A stretch of DNA of 64,000 nt from Acidobacteriota bacterium (GTDB lineage: Bacteria; Acidobacteriota; Terriglobia; Acidiferrales; UBA7541), in assembly GCA_003223255.1 (NCBI GenBank), contig QHYJ01000165.1:23926-87925 (forward strand). The letters run 5' to 3'. The position numbers and the translations under genes are program-made. Shown in pieces: positions 17,279 to 26,921 of the stretch (the stretch's first letter is position 1; every line of letters starts with the position of its first letter). A model generated the notes under the pieces. That model was not told the origin of the DNA. It searched no databases and saw only the letters and a program-made list of their open reading frames with translations.

Positions 17279-17648
17279 TCCGCCTTCTGCAATCGTCCTT
17301 CTTGCTTAACTCCCCTATCTGCTTTACTTCCAATGCCTTCCGCATTGTTCCATTTTACGTAGGGTTTAGTTATTCTTTCCTTGCACCTTCTTAAGAAGAC
17401 TACGGGTTTGGCACACAGGTCACGGGACGTCCATCCCATCCCAGATCACGTTCCAGCCAGAGAGGAGGATACTCTCCGCGCGCGACCACGGTTGCATTTT
17501 GCGGCGGCCCGTCCAACAATGAACTAGTAGCTCAGTCCGGAACCTACTCCGAGTAGTTGGGTCACCTGGTAAGTGCGTTTCTCAGGATTTGAGTTTCGAT
17601 GTTCCATTTTCGAGTCTCCAATTTCGCCTTTTTGTACGAGGTTCCACC
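17279..17648. other. Intergenic region upstream of the thiolase
   Basis: About 370 bases without a supported gene; ORFs here are short and low in complexity. The stretch just before the thiolase is rich in TTTCGA/TTTCGCC-like words, resembling the CT-rich spacer upstream of rmuC. The missing N-terminal half of the VapC remnant is not recognisable in any frame. Confidence 0.4.
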
Positions 17649-18860
<1,212 letters not shown>

Positions 18861-18873
18861 TAGATTTACAAAT

Positions 18874-19104
18874 ATGAAAGGAGCGTGGTTCGAACGCTTT
18901 TCACAGGACTATGTGCTGCCTCGCGTGCACGGCTCCGCGGCGAAAGGCAAGTTCCTATTCAAAGTTCCCGGGGGTGCGGTCTACCAAGGTTTCATCTTCG
19001 ACAGTTCGGGGTTCAGCAAGGAGCATTTTTATCCGCAAGTTTACGTTCAACGGAGCACCAGTGAAGCTGGCGCATCCTCCATCTCGATGGGCGGACTCTC
19101 CTAG
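18874..19104 (+). CDS. Hypothetical small protein, possibly a fragment
   Basis: A 76-residue frame begins 13 bases after the thiolase stop with an ATG and an internal GKFLFKVPGGAVYQGFIFDSSGF segment that looks protein-like. A second frame (18911-19210) continues with plausible sequence (YSLAFVGENDQEFEAARMTG), so one frameshift may split a roughly 110-residue gene. I do not recognise the family. Confidence 0.35.
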   Translation: MKGAWFERFSQDYVLPRVHGSAAKGKFLFKVPGGAVYQGFIFDSSGFSKEHFYPQVYVQRSTSEAGASSISMGGLS

Positions 19105-19212
19105 TGTGCAAGAGGTCACTGCGTACTCCCTCGCGTTTGTTGGAGAGAATGACCAAGAATTTGAGGCTGCCAGAATGACCGGCAAACGCTGTCTAATGAA
19201 CAACCAATAGCG

Positions 19213-20808
19213 CTAGAGTCCGAACACGTACAAGACGCGGTCGGCGGCGATGGCGATGCATTGATGGCCGTCGATGGTGAACGAAACCGGATTGGCGCCA
19301 ATCGCGCCGCCGGTCTGAAAATCCCACAACGGTTTTCCGGTGCGCGCATCGAGCGCGTAGAAATTCCCTTCGTCGGAGCCGGAGAAAACCAGGCCACCTG
19401 CGGTCGAGAGCACACCAGCCCACGGCGGTGAGTGCAGCTTAAACTCCCATCGCAATTCGCCAGACTCGGCCTGAAGCGCTTTGATCGCGCCCCAGGCGTC
19501 GTCGGAAGTAAGCTCTTCTTCGCCGCCACCAGCGAAAAACGTTCCGACCTTGTAGGGAGTCTCGCGCTTGAAATAGCGGGCTCCGATTTCGCGCGTGGAG
19601 ACGTATACGAGGCCGGTTTGCGGATCGTAGGATGGGCTAAACCACACGGTCGCGCCATTCAGGTTGGGCCAGATGAGATTTCCTTCTTTGGAAGGCTCAT
19701 TATTCGCCGCAGGAATGGGGCGGCCTTTGGTGTCGAGACCCTTGGCCCAGGTTTGCTTGGCATAGGGCTTGCCCGCGAGGAATTCTCCCGTGCCGCGGTC
19801 GAGCACGTAGTAAAAAGCGTTTCGGTTCGCGACGGCGCTGAGTTTGCGCTTTGTGCCGCCAACTTGCGCGTCGAAAGCATGGGCACATGGGTGGCGTCCC
19901 AATCGTGCGTGTCGTGCGGCGAGAACTGGAAATACCAGCGCAATTTGCCGGTCGCGGCGTCGAGAGCAACGAAGGAGCAAGTATAGAGATTGTCGCCCGG
20001 ACGAACGTCGCCATTCCAGTCCGGACCGGGATTGCCGACGCCCCAGTACACCAGCTTCAATTCGGGATCGTAGGCGCCCGTAACCCAAGTGGCGCCGCTC
20101 CCCGTTTTCCATGCGTCGCCGGACCAGGTCTCGTGGCCAGGCTCGTTGGGACCGGGGATAGTCCAGAAGCGCCAGGCTTGCGCACCGGTTTTCGCGTCGT
20201 AGGCGTCGATGAATCCGCGAATGCCGGCTTCGCCGCCACTAACGCCGACGACAACTTTCCCGTCGATAGCCAGCGGCGCCATGGTCATGCTGTAGCCGAG
20301 CTTGTAATCGAGCACTTCGGCCGACCAGCGTTCGGCGCCGCTCTTCAGATCGAGCGCCAAAAGATGGCCGTCGAGAGTAGCAACAAAAAGTTTGTCATCC
20401 AGAACGGCGGGGCCACGATTGGTGTGGCCGAAGCCGATGGAGTGATAGTCCGAAGGAATCGGACGCCTGCAAGTCCAGAGCGCGGCCCGTGCGGCCATCA
20501 AGCGCGGCGGCGGAGTTGGGGCCGGTGATGTAAAGGACGCTGTCGATAACGATGGGGGATACTTCCGTACGGTCATCCGGAAACTGGAACGCCCATTTCA
20601 CTTTGATTTGGGAAACGTTTTGCGTATTGATTTCGGTGAGTGGCGAAAAGCGGTGGCCCTGTAGATCGCGCGAATACGTCAGCCAATTGCCGGGTTCTTT
20701 GTCCGCGTTGACGATGCGCTCGAAAGGAACTTGCGCAAAAGTAGCGGGGCACGAAAGAAGAAAAAGCGGGAGAAGAAATATCCACAGCCTTTGCTCCAGG
20801 CGTTTCAT
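19213..20808 (-). pseudogene. PQQ-dependent dehydrogenase, two frameshifts
   Basis: Three overlapping frames make one quinoprotein dehydrogenase. It has a signal peptide (SCPATFAQ), the NWLTYSRDLQGHRFSPLTEI start, propeller motifs with SIGFGHTNRG, DPELKLVYWGVGNPGPDWNGD and FSPHDTHDWDATHVPML, and VSTREIGARYFKRE onward to the C-terminus. Relatives oxidise alcohols or sugars in the periplasm using PQQ and pass electrons to cytochrome c. The frames join near 20,470 and near 19,870; the second is fixed by TTTT in place of TTT. The stop-start overlap with the upstream cytochrome c gene (20805-20808) shows an operon. Either recent decay or sequence error. Confidence 0.82.
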
Positions 20809-21598
20809 GGTTTACCTCTCTGGGACGCAAGAAAATGAATCAGGTCGTCCAGATCCGCGGGGGAAAGAACGGAACCGTAGGGGGGCATGGGGGTTTCGCC
20901 GCGAAGTTTCTTCAAATCGCGCAGTTCGCTCTTGCGGAAGCTGTAAAAGCGGCCTTGCTGGTCTTTGAGCTGGATTGTGAAGCTGTCTTCATTGAGGCGA
21001 ATGCCGCGAATGGTCTGGCCGGAAGGAGTGGCGGCCTCCACGAAAAGGAATTTTTCCGGGATGGTTTTTGTAGGATTCTGCAAAGTCTCGCGAAGGCGCG
21101 CCGAGCCGCGGCGCGCGCCGGCGTCGGTAAGTTCTGGGCCGTAGCCTGAGCCTTCTCCGTCCAGGATATGGCACGCGGAGCAGCCGTTGCGCGCGTAGAT
21201 CGCTTTGCCGCGAGCGGGATCGCCGGGGAGAACTTCAGGCACAACATTGCCAAGGCGGCGAACGTAAGCGGCGACGCTGGCGATTTCCTCCTGAGACAAA
21301 TACCAGGCCTCCGGCATATCCGGAGGGATACCGTTCTCGATGACGGACTTGAGCGCTTCATCGTTCGCAGCTTGAACGAGCTTTGGCTGGCGAAGCGACG
21401 GGCCGCGGCCGCCGCCGCCGTCGATGCCGTGGCAAAGAGCGCAGTGACCTTCGAAGATGAGCTTGCCTGCGGCAGGATCCGGCTGCGCAGAAGCCTGCGT
21501 CGGTGAAGGCGGAGATTGCGGAGAGGCCTGCGAAGGCGATGCGCTGCGCACAAAGCAGAGGAGAAAACTACAAGCACAATGGCAGCGAATGGGCGCAT
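20805..21598 (-). pseudogene. Secreted diheme cytochrome c, frameshift in signal region
   Basis: The main frame (20805-21551) has two c-type heme motifs, CALCH in the first domain and CSACH in the second, plus a conserved C-terminal segment MPPYGSVLSPADLDDLIHFL. The export signal lies in another frame from the ATG at 21598 (MRPFAAIVLVVFSSALCA), with a ribosome site upstream. The two join near 21,548, so one or two bases are missing or extra there. The protein would accept electrons from the PQQ dehydrogenase encoded immediately downstream, with which it shares a 4-bp overlap. Confidence 0.8.
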
Positions 21599-21761
21599 GA
21601 AAGCCTCACAGGAATGGTCTGGCTGACGAGCAGCAATGTGCGGAGAAGCGTAACTGGCTAGCGGAGTGCTGTCAATCGGTTGAGCCGAGTTGAGCCGTAG
21701 GTCTATACTTCCGTGCGGCGACTGGCTTTTGCGCCGCCGGCGAAGCAAGCCTGGAGAACAA

Positions 21762-23147
21762 ATGTCTGCGCAGATCGTTTTGTGTCTGGCCATTCTCGCC
21801 TTCTCTTGCGGTCAAGCGCACGGGCAAGAGTACTCTTGGCCGCAGAACTCTCTCGTGGGGCGCATTGACGCGTATCTGAAGCCATATGTACAGACCGGAA
21901 ATTTCAGCGGCGTAGTTCTCGCGAAACAAAATTGGAAACTGCTTTTCTTGAATGGGTACGGCTTCGCCGATCGCAAAGACAAAATTCCCAGCACCTTTGA
22001 GACGCGCTTCCACATCGCTTCACTGTCCATGCAGTTCACGGCGGCTGCTGCCTTGCGGCTTGTCGATGAGGGCCAGCTGAGCCTCGATACCTCGGTGGGG
22101 GAATTCGTTCCCGGGATCAAGGGGGCGGAGAAAATTACGGTGCGTGATCTGCTTACCGAGCGCTCCGGACTGCCGGACATCAACGGTCTCCCCGACTACA
22201 ATGACATTCTTCGGCAGCATCAAACGCCTGCCAGCCTAATTGCGAAAATCGATGGGAAGGAGCTGCTGTTCGAGCCGGGAACGAAATTCCTGCACGAGGA
22301 ACATTCCGCCTACAATCTGCTTGCGCTCATCGTGGAGAAGAAGACAGGTTTGCCGTTTGCCGCAGCGGTGGAACGTTTGGTTTTCCGGCCCGCCGGCCTG
22401 CGAGCTTCGGGAGTCGATGACGATTCCATACCCGCTGACAAAAAAATCGCGGTTGGCTATCGGCCGGAAGGAGTCTACGGACTGAGCCGCGCCCCGGCGA
22501 TTCACTGGTCTGGAAAAACCGGCAACGCCTCGGTGGTGACGACGGTCATGGACGAATCTGCATGGGTGGACAGGTTGTTTGGCAGGAAATTTTTGAGTGC
22601 GTCTTCGCGGGAAGCGCTGCTCGACAGCTCGTTGGAAGTCGGATATGGATGGTTCAAGCGGGTCAACAAACGATTCGACGAAATGACGTATTCCATGAAC
22701 GGCAGGGCGCCGGGATTCGCGTCTTTTGTTCTGTATCTGCCGCGCGAGAAGGTGACCGTCGTGGTGTTCAGCAATATTTATTCGTCGGCGACAACGGCCA
22801 TTGGGTATGACATCGCGGCCATCGTGCGCGGCTTGCCTTACGAGACGTTTCATACCAGCGATCCGCCGCCAAGCGCCGCAGAGCTCGGGACCTGTACCGG
22901 CACCTTTCAATTCGGCCGGGATTTCTATCAGCCGAATGCTCAGGTGGCACTCGTCACGGAAGGACATGAACTTACGCTTCGCTGGCCCGAAGGCAGCCTT
23001 TCACCACTCATTCCGGTTGGGAGGGATCAATTCGTGGATCGCGCTTATTGGGAGCAAGTCAAAGTGGAGCGCGACGCGAAGGGCGAGCCCATGGGTCTCG
23101 CCTATGGAAGCTTTCACGGAAGCGCCGTTCGCGACGCAGCAAATTGA
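21762..23147 (+). CDS. Secreted class C beta-lactamase-like protein, catalytic motifs degenerate
   Basis: The 461-residue protein has a signal peptide (ending near QAHG) and the overall serine beta-lactamase/transpeptidase-like fold: FHIASLSMQFTAAAALRLVDEGQLSLD, VRDLLTERSGLPD, NLLALIVEKKTGLPF and a C-terminal lipocalin-like region. The active-site SxxK, which follows as SxSK in relatives, reads S87-L-S-M90, so the lysine is Met. The YxN loop reads HEEHSAYN, and the later HxG motif is NGRAPGF. It may therefore bind rather than hydrolyse substrates. The ATG at 21762 has GGAG upstream; the track start adds 24 unlikely residues. Confidence 0.8.
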   Translation: MSAQIVLCLAILAFSCGQAHGQEYSWPQNSLVGRIDAYLKPYVQTGNFSGVVLAKQNWKLLFLNGYGFADRKDKIPSTFETRFHIASLSMQFTAAAALRLVDEGQLSLDTSVGEFVPGIKGAEKITVRDLLTERSGLPDINGLPDYNDILRQHQTPASLIAKIDGKELLFEPGTKFLHEEHSAYNLLALIVEKKTGLPFAAAVERLVFRPAGLRASGVDDDSIPADKKIAVGYRPEGVYGLSRAPAIHWSGKTGNASVVTTVMDESAWVDRLFGRKFLSASSREALLDSSLEVGYGWFKRVNKRFDEMTYSMNGRAPGFASFVLYLPREKVTVVVFSNIYSSATTAIGYDIAAIVRGLPYETFHTSDPPPSAAELGTCTGTFQFGRDFYQPNAQVALVTEGHELTLRWPEGSLSPLIPVGRDQFVDRAYWEQVKVERDAKGEPMGLAYGSFHGSAVRDAAN

Positions 23148-23197
23148 ACGGATGCATGTTTACTAGCCCCCTGATGTGGACCTGGAACCTTTTTGGC

Positions 23198-23227
23198 TTG
23201 ACCGGGGTCTAAGAATCAGGGAATATA
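23198..23227 (+). promoter_or_regulatory. Candidate promoter of the padR unit
   Basis: TTGACC at 23198-23203 and AATATA at 23222-23227 are separated by 18 bases and lie just upstream of the padR start. The palindromic operator begins seven bases after the -10, consistent with autorepression. No transcript data, so this is inference from position and sequence. Confidence 0.4.
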
Positions 23228-23233
23228 GCGTTA

Positions 23234-23247
23234 TACGACATGTCGTA
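23234..23247. promoter_or_regulatory. Palindromic operator, likely PadR site
   Basis: TACGACATGTCGTA is a perfect 14-bp inverted repeat ending nine bases before the padR start codon. PadR repressors bind inverted ATGT/ACAT-type sites and often regulate their own operon, which makes this the natural candidate. Confidence 0.6.
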
Positions 23248-23256
23248 CGGAGATAT

Positions 23257-23571
23257 ATGGAGATCAGCGAGCCGGTCCTGCTCATCCTTCTGAGCCTTGC
23301 CGAACAACCGCGCCACGGCTACGCCATCCTCCAGGACACCGAGAGGATGAGCGAAGGACGGGTGCGGCTCAGCACCGGCACGTTGTACGGAGCGTTGAGC
23401 CGCCTGCTGGAAGAGAAGTGGATCGAGCGCTTCAAGGAAGAAGATACATCGCGCGGAAGGCAAGCGTACCGGCTCACCGCGGCCGGGCGCCGGAACCTGC
23501 AAATGGAAGTGAGCCGGCTGCAGCATCTGACCCGCGTGGCTGCGCTGCGCGTAGCGCGGAAAGAGACGTGA
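23257..23571 (+). CDS. PadR family transcriptional regulator
   Basis: The 104-residue product is a winged-helix PadR repressor. It shows EPVLLILLSLAEQPRHGYAI, then SEGRVRLSTGTLYGALSRLLEEKWIER (recognition helix and wing) and RQAYRLTAAGRRNLQ. I start at the ATG at 23257, which has GGAG five bases upstream; the track's earlier start would place the operator and promoter inside the gene. It is followed after three bases by a membrane-protein gene, so the two form an operon. PadR proteins in this phylum often control orphan MacB-like permeases. Confidence 0.92.
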   Translation: MEISEPVLLILLSLAEQPRHGYAILQDTERMSEGRVRLSTGTLYGALSRLLEEKWIERFKEEDTSRGRQAYRLTAAGRRNLQMEVSRLQHLTRVAALRVARKET

Positions 23572-23574
23572 GCC

Positions 23575-24111
23575 ATGCTGCCGCTCTATCAGGCACTTTT
23601 GTCCCTCTATCCCGCCGCTTATCGTTGCGAATATGGCGAAGAGATGATGGAAGTTCTCTCGGAAGTACAGGCGGAAATTCGTAAACAGAGCATCCTGGCG
23701 CGGGTACTTTGTGAGATGCGTGAAGCCGGCGGCTTGCTGCATGGCGCGCTGCGAGAACATCTTCGGAGCATCAACGGTCCTTATGATTTGTTTTCACGAA
23801 GGAGGTTTGCGATGCGATCGGAATTCCGGTTTCCGAAAGCCACGGTAGTGCTGATGCTGGTCATCCTGGCCGCGGTGATGTTTACGATTGAAAAGGCCAA
23901 GGCGATATCGGCTTCGATACCCCACGCAAATCCGCCGGTCGGTCCCATCCAGCCGGCGCAAATGGGGATTGTGCCTTCGCTGTTGGTGGCCATGATTAGC
24001 GCCCTTGTGGTTGGCGTGATTGGTTGGGCCATTCTCTACGCGCTGCGACGCTCTGGCGTGCAACAACTTTCGGAAATGAATCCGCCGGCTGGGAATCGCC
24101 CAAGTAAATGA
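23575..24111 (+). CDS. Membrane protein partner of PadR
   Basis: The 178-residue product starts with LYPAAYRCEYGEEMMEVLSE, an N-terminal module also seen at the start of acidobacterial orphan ABC permeases and PadR-linked proteins. Two membrane segments follow (VVLMLVILAAVMFTI and LLVAMISALVVGVIGWAILYAL) and a short tail. Its role is not known. It is presumably the membrane target or effector of the PadR regulator, being only three bases downstream. Another PadR-type effector gene is not adjacent. Confidence 0.65.
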   Translation: MLPLYQALLSLYPAAYRCEYGEEMMEVLSEVQAEIRKQSILARVLCEMREAGGLLHGALREHLRSINGPYDLFSRRRFAMRSEFRFPKATVVLMLVILAAVMFTIEKAKAISASIPHANPPVGPIQPAQMGIVPSLLVAMISALVVGVIGWAILYALRRSGVQQLSEMNPPAGNRPSK

Positions 24112-24133
24112 AGATTTTCTCAACTTAGCAAAA

Positions 24134-24161
24134 GCAGATCCCTCGCTGCGCTCGGGATGAC
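24134..24161 (-). repeat. Dispersed intergenic repeat, copy 2 (inverted)
   Basis: GATCCCTCGCTGCGCTCGGG and flanks are the reverse complement of the element at 16925-16952, with a few differences. It sits between the convergent PadR-operon and VOC genes. No open frame is involved. Confidence 0.6.
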
Positions 24162-24177
24162 TATCCGGGCAAGGCTA

Positions 24178-24663
24178 TTAGGACTTGGCTTTCCAGAGGC
24201 CGACGGTGTTGCCTTCGGGATCCTGCATCCACGCGAAAGTACCGGTGGGAATGTCCACGGGCGGAACGAGCATCTTGGCACCCAGCGCTTTTGCCTTTTC
24301 GAGATAGCCAGCCACGTCATCGACGCTGACGTAGAAAATCGTGTAGTGCTCCGGTTCATGGCCGAGGGAGGTAATGTGGCCGCCGATGCCGCCGGTTTCC
24401 GCAGCGATCATCGCCGCAGGCCCCATCGCTTCGATTTTCCAGTCGAAAAGCTTTTTGTAAAACTCCGTGGTTTTGGCGCTGTCCCGGCAGCCGATTTCGA
24501 AATGCACGACGGCGTGGGGCATGGGTGTCTCTCCTGTACCAGGATTTTTCTGCTTCGGGGAAACGGGATTTTTGTTTTCCAGCGACGCTCCCGGCGTCAA
24601 CGGAGGAAAAACCAACGTGGCAGCGGTGCCGGCAGTTACGTTGAGGAAGGTTCGTCTCTTCAT
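24178..24663 (-). CDS. VOC family protein with Tat-like export signal
   Basis: From the ATG at 24663 the 161-residue product has a twin-arginine-like start (MKRRTFLNV), then one vicinal-oxygen-chelate (glyoxalase/bleomycin-resistance) domain: HFEIGCRDSAKTTEFYKKLFDWKIE, GGHITSLGHEPEHYTIFYVSVDDV, KALGAKMLVPPVDIP and FAWMQDPEGNTVGLWK. The VOC fold binds a metal with His/Glu ligands, and the first His is present (HFEIG). The function of exported VOC proteins is unclear. The track's start at 24858 adds 65 residues with no fit. Confidence 0.8.
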   Translation of the reverse strand: MKRRTFLNVTAGTAATLVFPPLTPGASLENKNPVSPKQKNPGTGETPMPHAVVHFEIGCRDSAKTTEFYKKLFDWKIEAMGPAAMIAAETGGIGGHITSLGHEPEHYTIFYVSVDDVAGYLEKAKALGAKMLVPPVDIPTGTFAWMQDPEGNTVGLWKAKS

Positions 24664-25016
24664 GGTTTTCTCAGACGTGAAGAATAGTGGGGCGCACTCT
24701 ACCACATGCGCGGGGAAATTAGTAGGTTTGAGAAACTTCCAACAAACTTCCAAAGGATTGTTGAAAAATCCGAACTCTGGAAGTGCGGAAATCAAACCAG
24801 GATTTCCGCAGATCACCAGTGGAGGAAGGAGCCACCCAATGTAGTCATCGGTTGACATGGTAGCTGACGAGCGACCCTCGCGGTTATTCCTAGCGAGTAG
24901 CCGGTTGGGTCGAGTGAGTGTAGAAACGGAGCATGGTACAGCTAGTGAGGCCCTCTCAGAGGAAACGCAGAGACGGATAGGCCGTACCTAACTCACCGCG
25001 CTACACTTCGACTCTA

Positions 25017-25034
25017 CCTCCGCTCGGAATGACA
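25017..25034 (-). repeat. Dispersed intergenic repeat, partial copy 3
   Basis: CCTCCGCTCGGAATGACA matches the end of the element at 24134-24161. It is a short, diverged copy 20 bases past the end of the peptidase remnant. Confidence 0.4.
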
Positions 25035-25054
25035 ATGAAAACTGAAAGCCGCGT

Positions 25055-26676
25055 TTAGTCGGGGGCGTAGCGGCGGAAGAAGGAATCTTGCTTCCACTGC
25101 GGACGAGCGCCGTCGTTGGCAGTTTCAAGGAGCAAGCGGCGCGTGAACTCTTCGTAGCCGGCGGCGGTTTGCAGATCGACGGGCTGGTTCACGTCATCGG
25201 AAGGGGCGTGATAGCGCTTGGTGAGCCAGTCCTTGAAGATTCTCTGTTCGGGCGTGCCGACTTCGAAGCCGACATCGACTTTGACCGAGGGGACGCCCTT
25301 CTTGATGAAGCTGTACTGATCACTGCGGATGAAGCGGTTGCGCAAGGGCTCGGGATCGGCGATCGGCTTGATGCCCATGGATTGCGCGATGGCGGCGGCA
25401 CGCGTACCGAGGTCGGATTCGTCGATGCCCTGGATGGTCAAGATCTTCAGCGGAACGATGGGAAGAAACATGTCCACGTTGACGTCGGCCACGATGGATT
25501 TGATCGGCACGGTGGGATGCGCGGCGAAATATTTGGAGCCGAGAAGACCTTTTTCTTCGGCGCTAACGAGAAGGAAGAGAACCGAGCGCTTCAGAGTTTC
25601 CGGATGCGCTTTCAAGCTCACAGCCATGTCGAGAACCAGCGCGCTGCCGGAGCCGTCGTCCATCGCTCCGTTGTAAATGCGGTCGCCGTTGATGGGAGCG
25701 CGGAAAGCACGACGTATTCATTTTTCAGCGTGGGATCGGAACCGAGAAGTTTTGCGACGATGTTGGCGGACTCGATGGGAGTGGTTTGGATGGCGGCTTG
25801 GGTACTGAGCGAAACGGCCAAGGGAAAATGCGGGAGCGGCTTGCGGTCTTTGCCGAGGGCGGCGATTTCCGCGAAGGTGTGGCCGGAACCGGCGAAGAGT
25901 TTTTCCGCGGAGGCGGGATTAAACGCCACGCCGATTTGCTGGCCGGGCGTCTCCTCGAACTCGGAACCGGCAAGGTCCATCGAGGGCTCATTGCCGTTTG
26001 CGGAAATGCGCGACCAGGGAATGTCCATCGAGGCGGGATTGAAAATGGTGACGACGCCGAGGACGCCCGCGGCGTGAAGAGACTTCCAGCGCTCGCCGGC
26101 AGTCTGATAGTGCGAAGCGAGAGCGGTGGGAATGTCGGCGGGAGAGCCTGCGAGATAGACGACCACCTTGCCGTTTAGATTGAGGCCGGCGAGTTCATCG
26201 AGATTCTTTTCGGGAATTTTCAGGCCGTAGCCGATGAAGACCAGGGGCGCTTGGAGATAAACGGTAGCGCGCGTGGAACGGGAGTTGAGGAATGCGTCGT
26301 CGGCGAAAGAGAGAGGTTCGGCTTTGCCTTTGGACACCAGGGCGAGCGAAGATTTCGATTCGTCCACTTGAAATTGGTTGAAGTGCACGGGCTGATAAAA
26401 GCCGTTGACGCCGGCGGGCTCGAGGCCGGCTTTCTGGAACTGTTCGACGGCGTAGGCCTGGGCTTTACGGAGACCTTCGCTGCCGGTATTGCGGCCTTCG
26501 AGGGAGTCGTCAGCGAGAAATTTGACGTGCGCCCACCAGGAGTTGCCGTCGAAATGGGATGCAGGCGATGCCGCGTGGCTGTCGCCCTGCGCAACAGAAG
26601 TTTGCTGGGCGGTAGCGGCAAGGGAAACAAGCAGTGCGGGCAAAAAGAGTAAGACAGATCTGCGCACGGAATTCAC
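25055..26676 (-). pseudogene. M28 family metallopeptidase, deleted metal-site segment
   Basis: The N-terminal frame (from 26676) has a signal peptide, HVKFLADDSLEGRNTGSEG, a PA-domain-like region with SPADIPTALASHYQT, and reaches KNEYVVLSA. The C-terminal frame (from 25663) carries GAMDDGSGSALVLDMAV, LVSAEEKGLLGSKYFA, a YSFIKKGVPS segment and the end. M28 aminopeptidases need an HxD just after VVLSA. Here VVLSA is followed directly by PINGDRIYNGAMDD in the shifted frame, so the HxD and a few residues are missing along with the frame. This is a true deletion rather than a one-base error, and the product should be inactive. Confidence 0.82.
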
Positions 26677-26921
26677 CTCAGAGCGAATTGGGGATAAAAG
26701 GATAGCAGGGAGTAAGCAGCAGAGTCACGTCCAAGTGGCTCTCGTCGCTTCTAGCTACGGAGTCTATACCGTGAAAACTTAACGGTGTTTACTGGGGGAG
26801 ACGGGTCGGGTAAAATGGGGTGCATGAGTTTTGTTCTGCGGTAATGGATTTTGCTGTGCATTGCGACTCACCTTTTGAGTAAAAACCCCAAAACACGGGT
26901 CCCCAACTAGGAGAAATCAAG

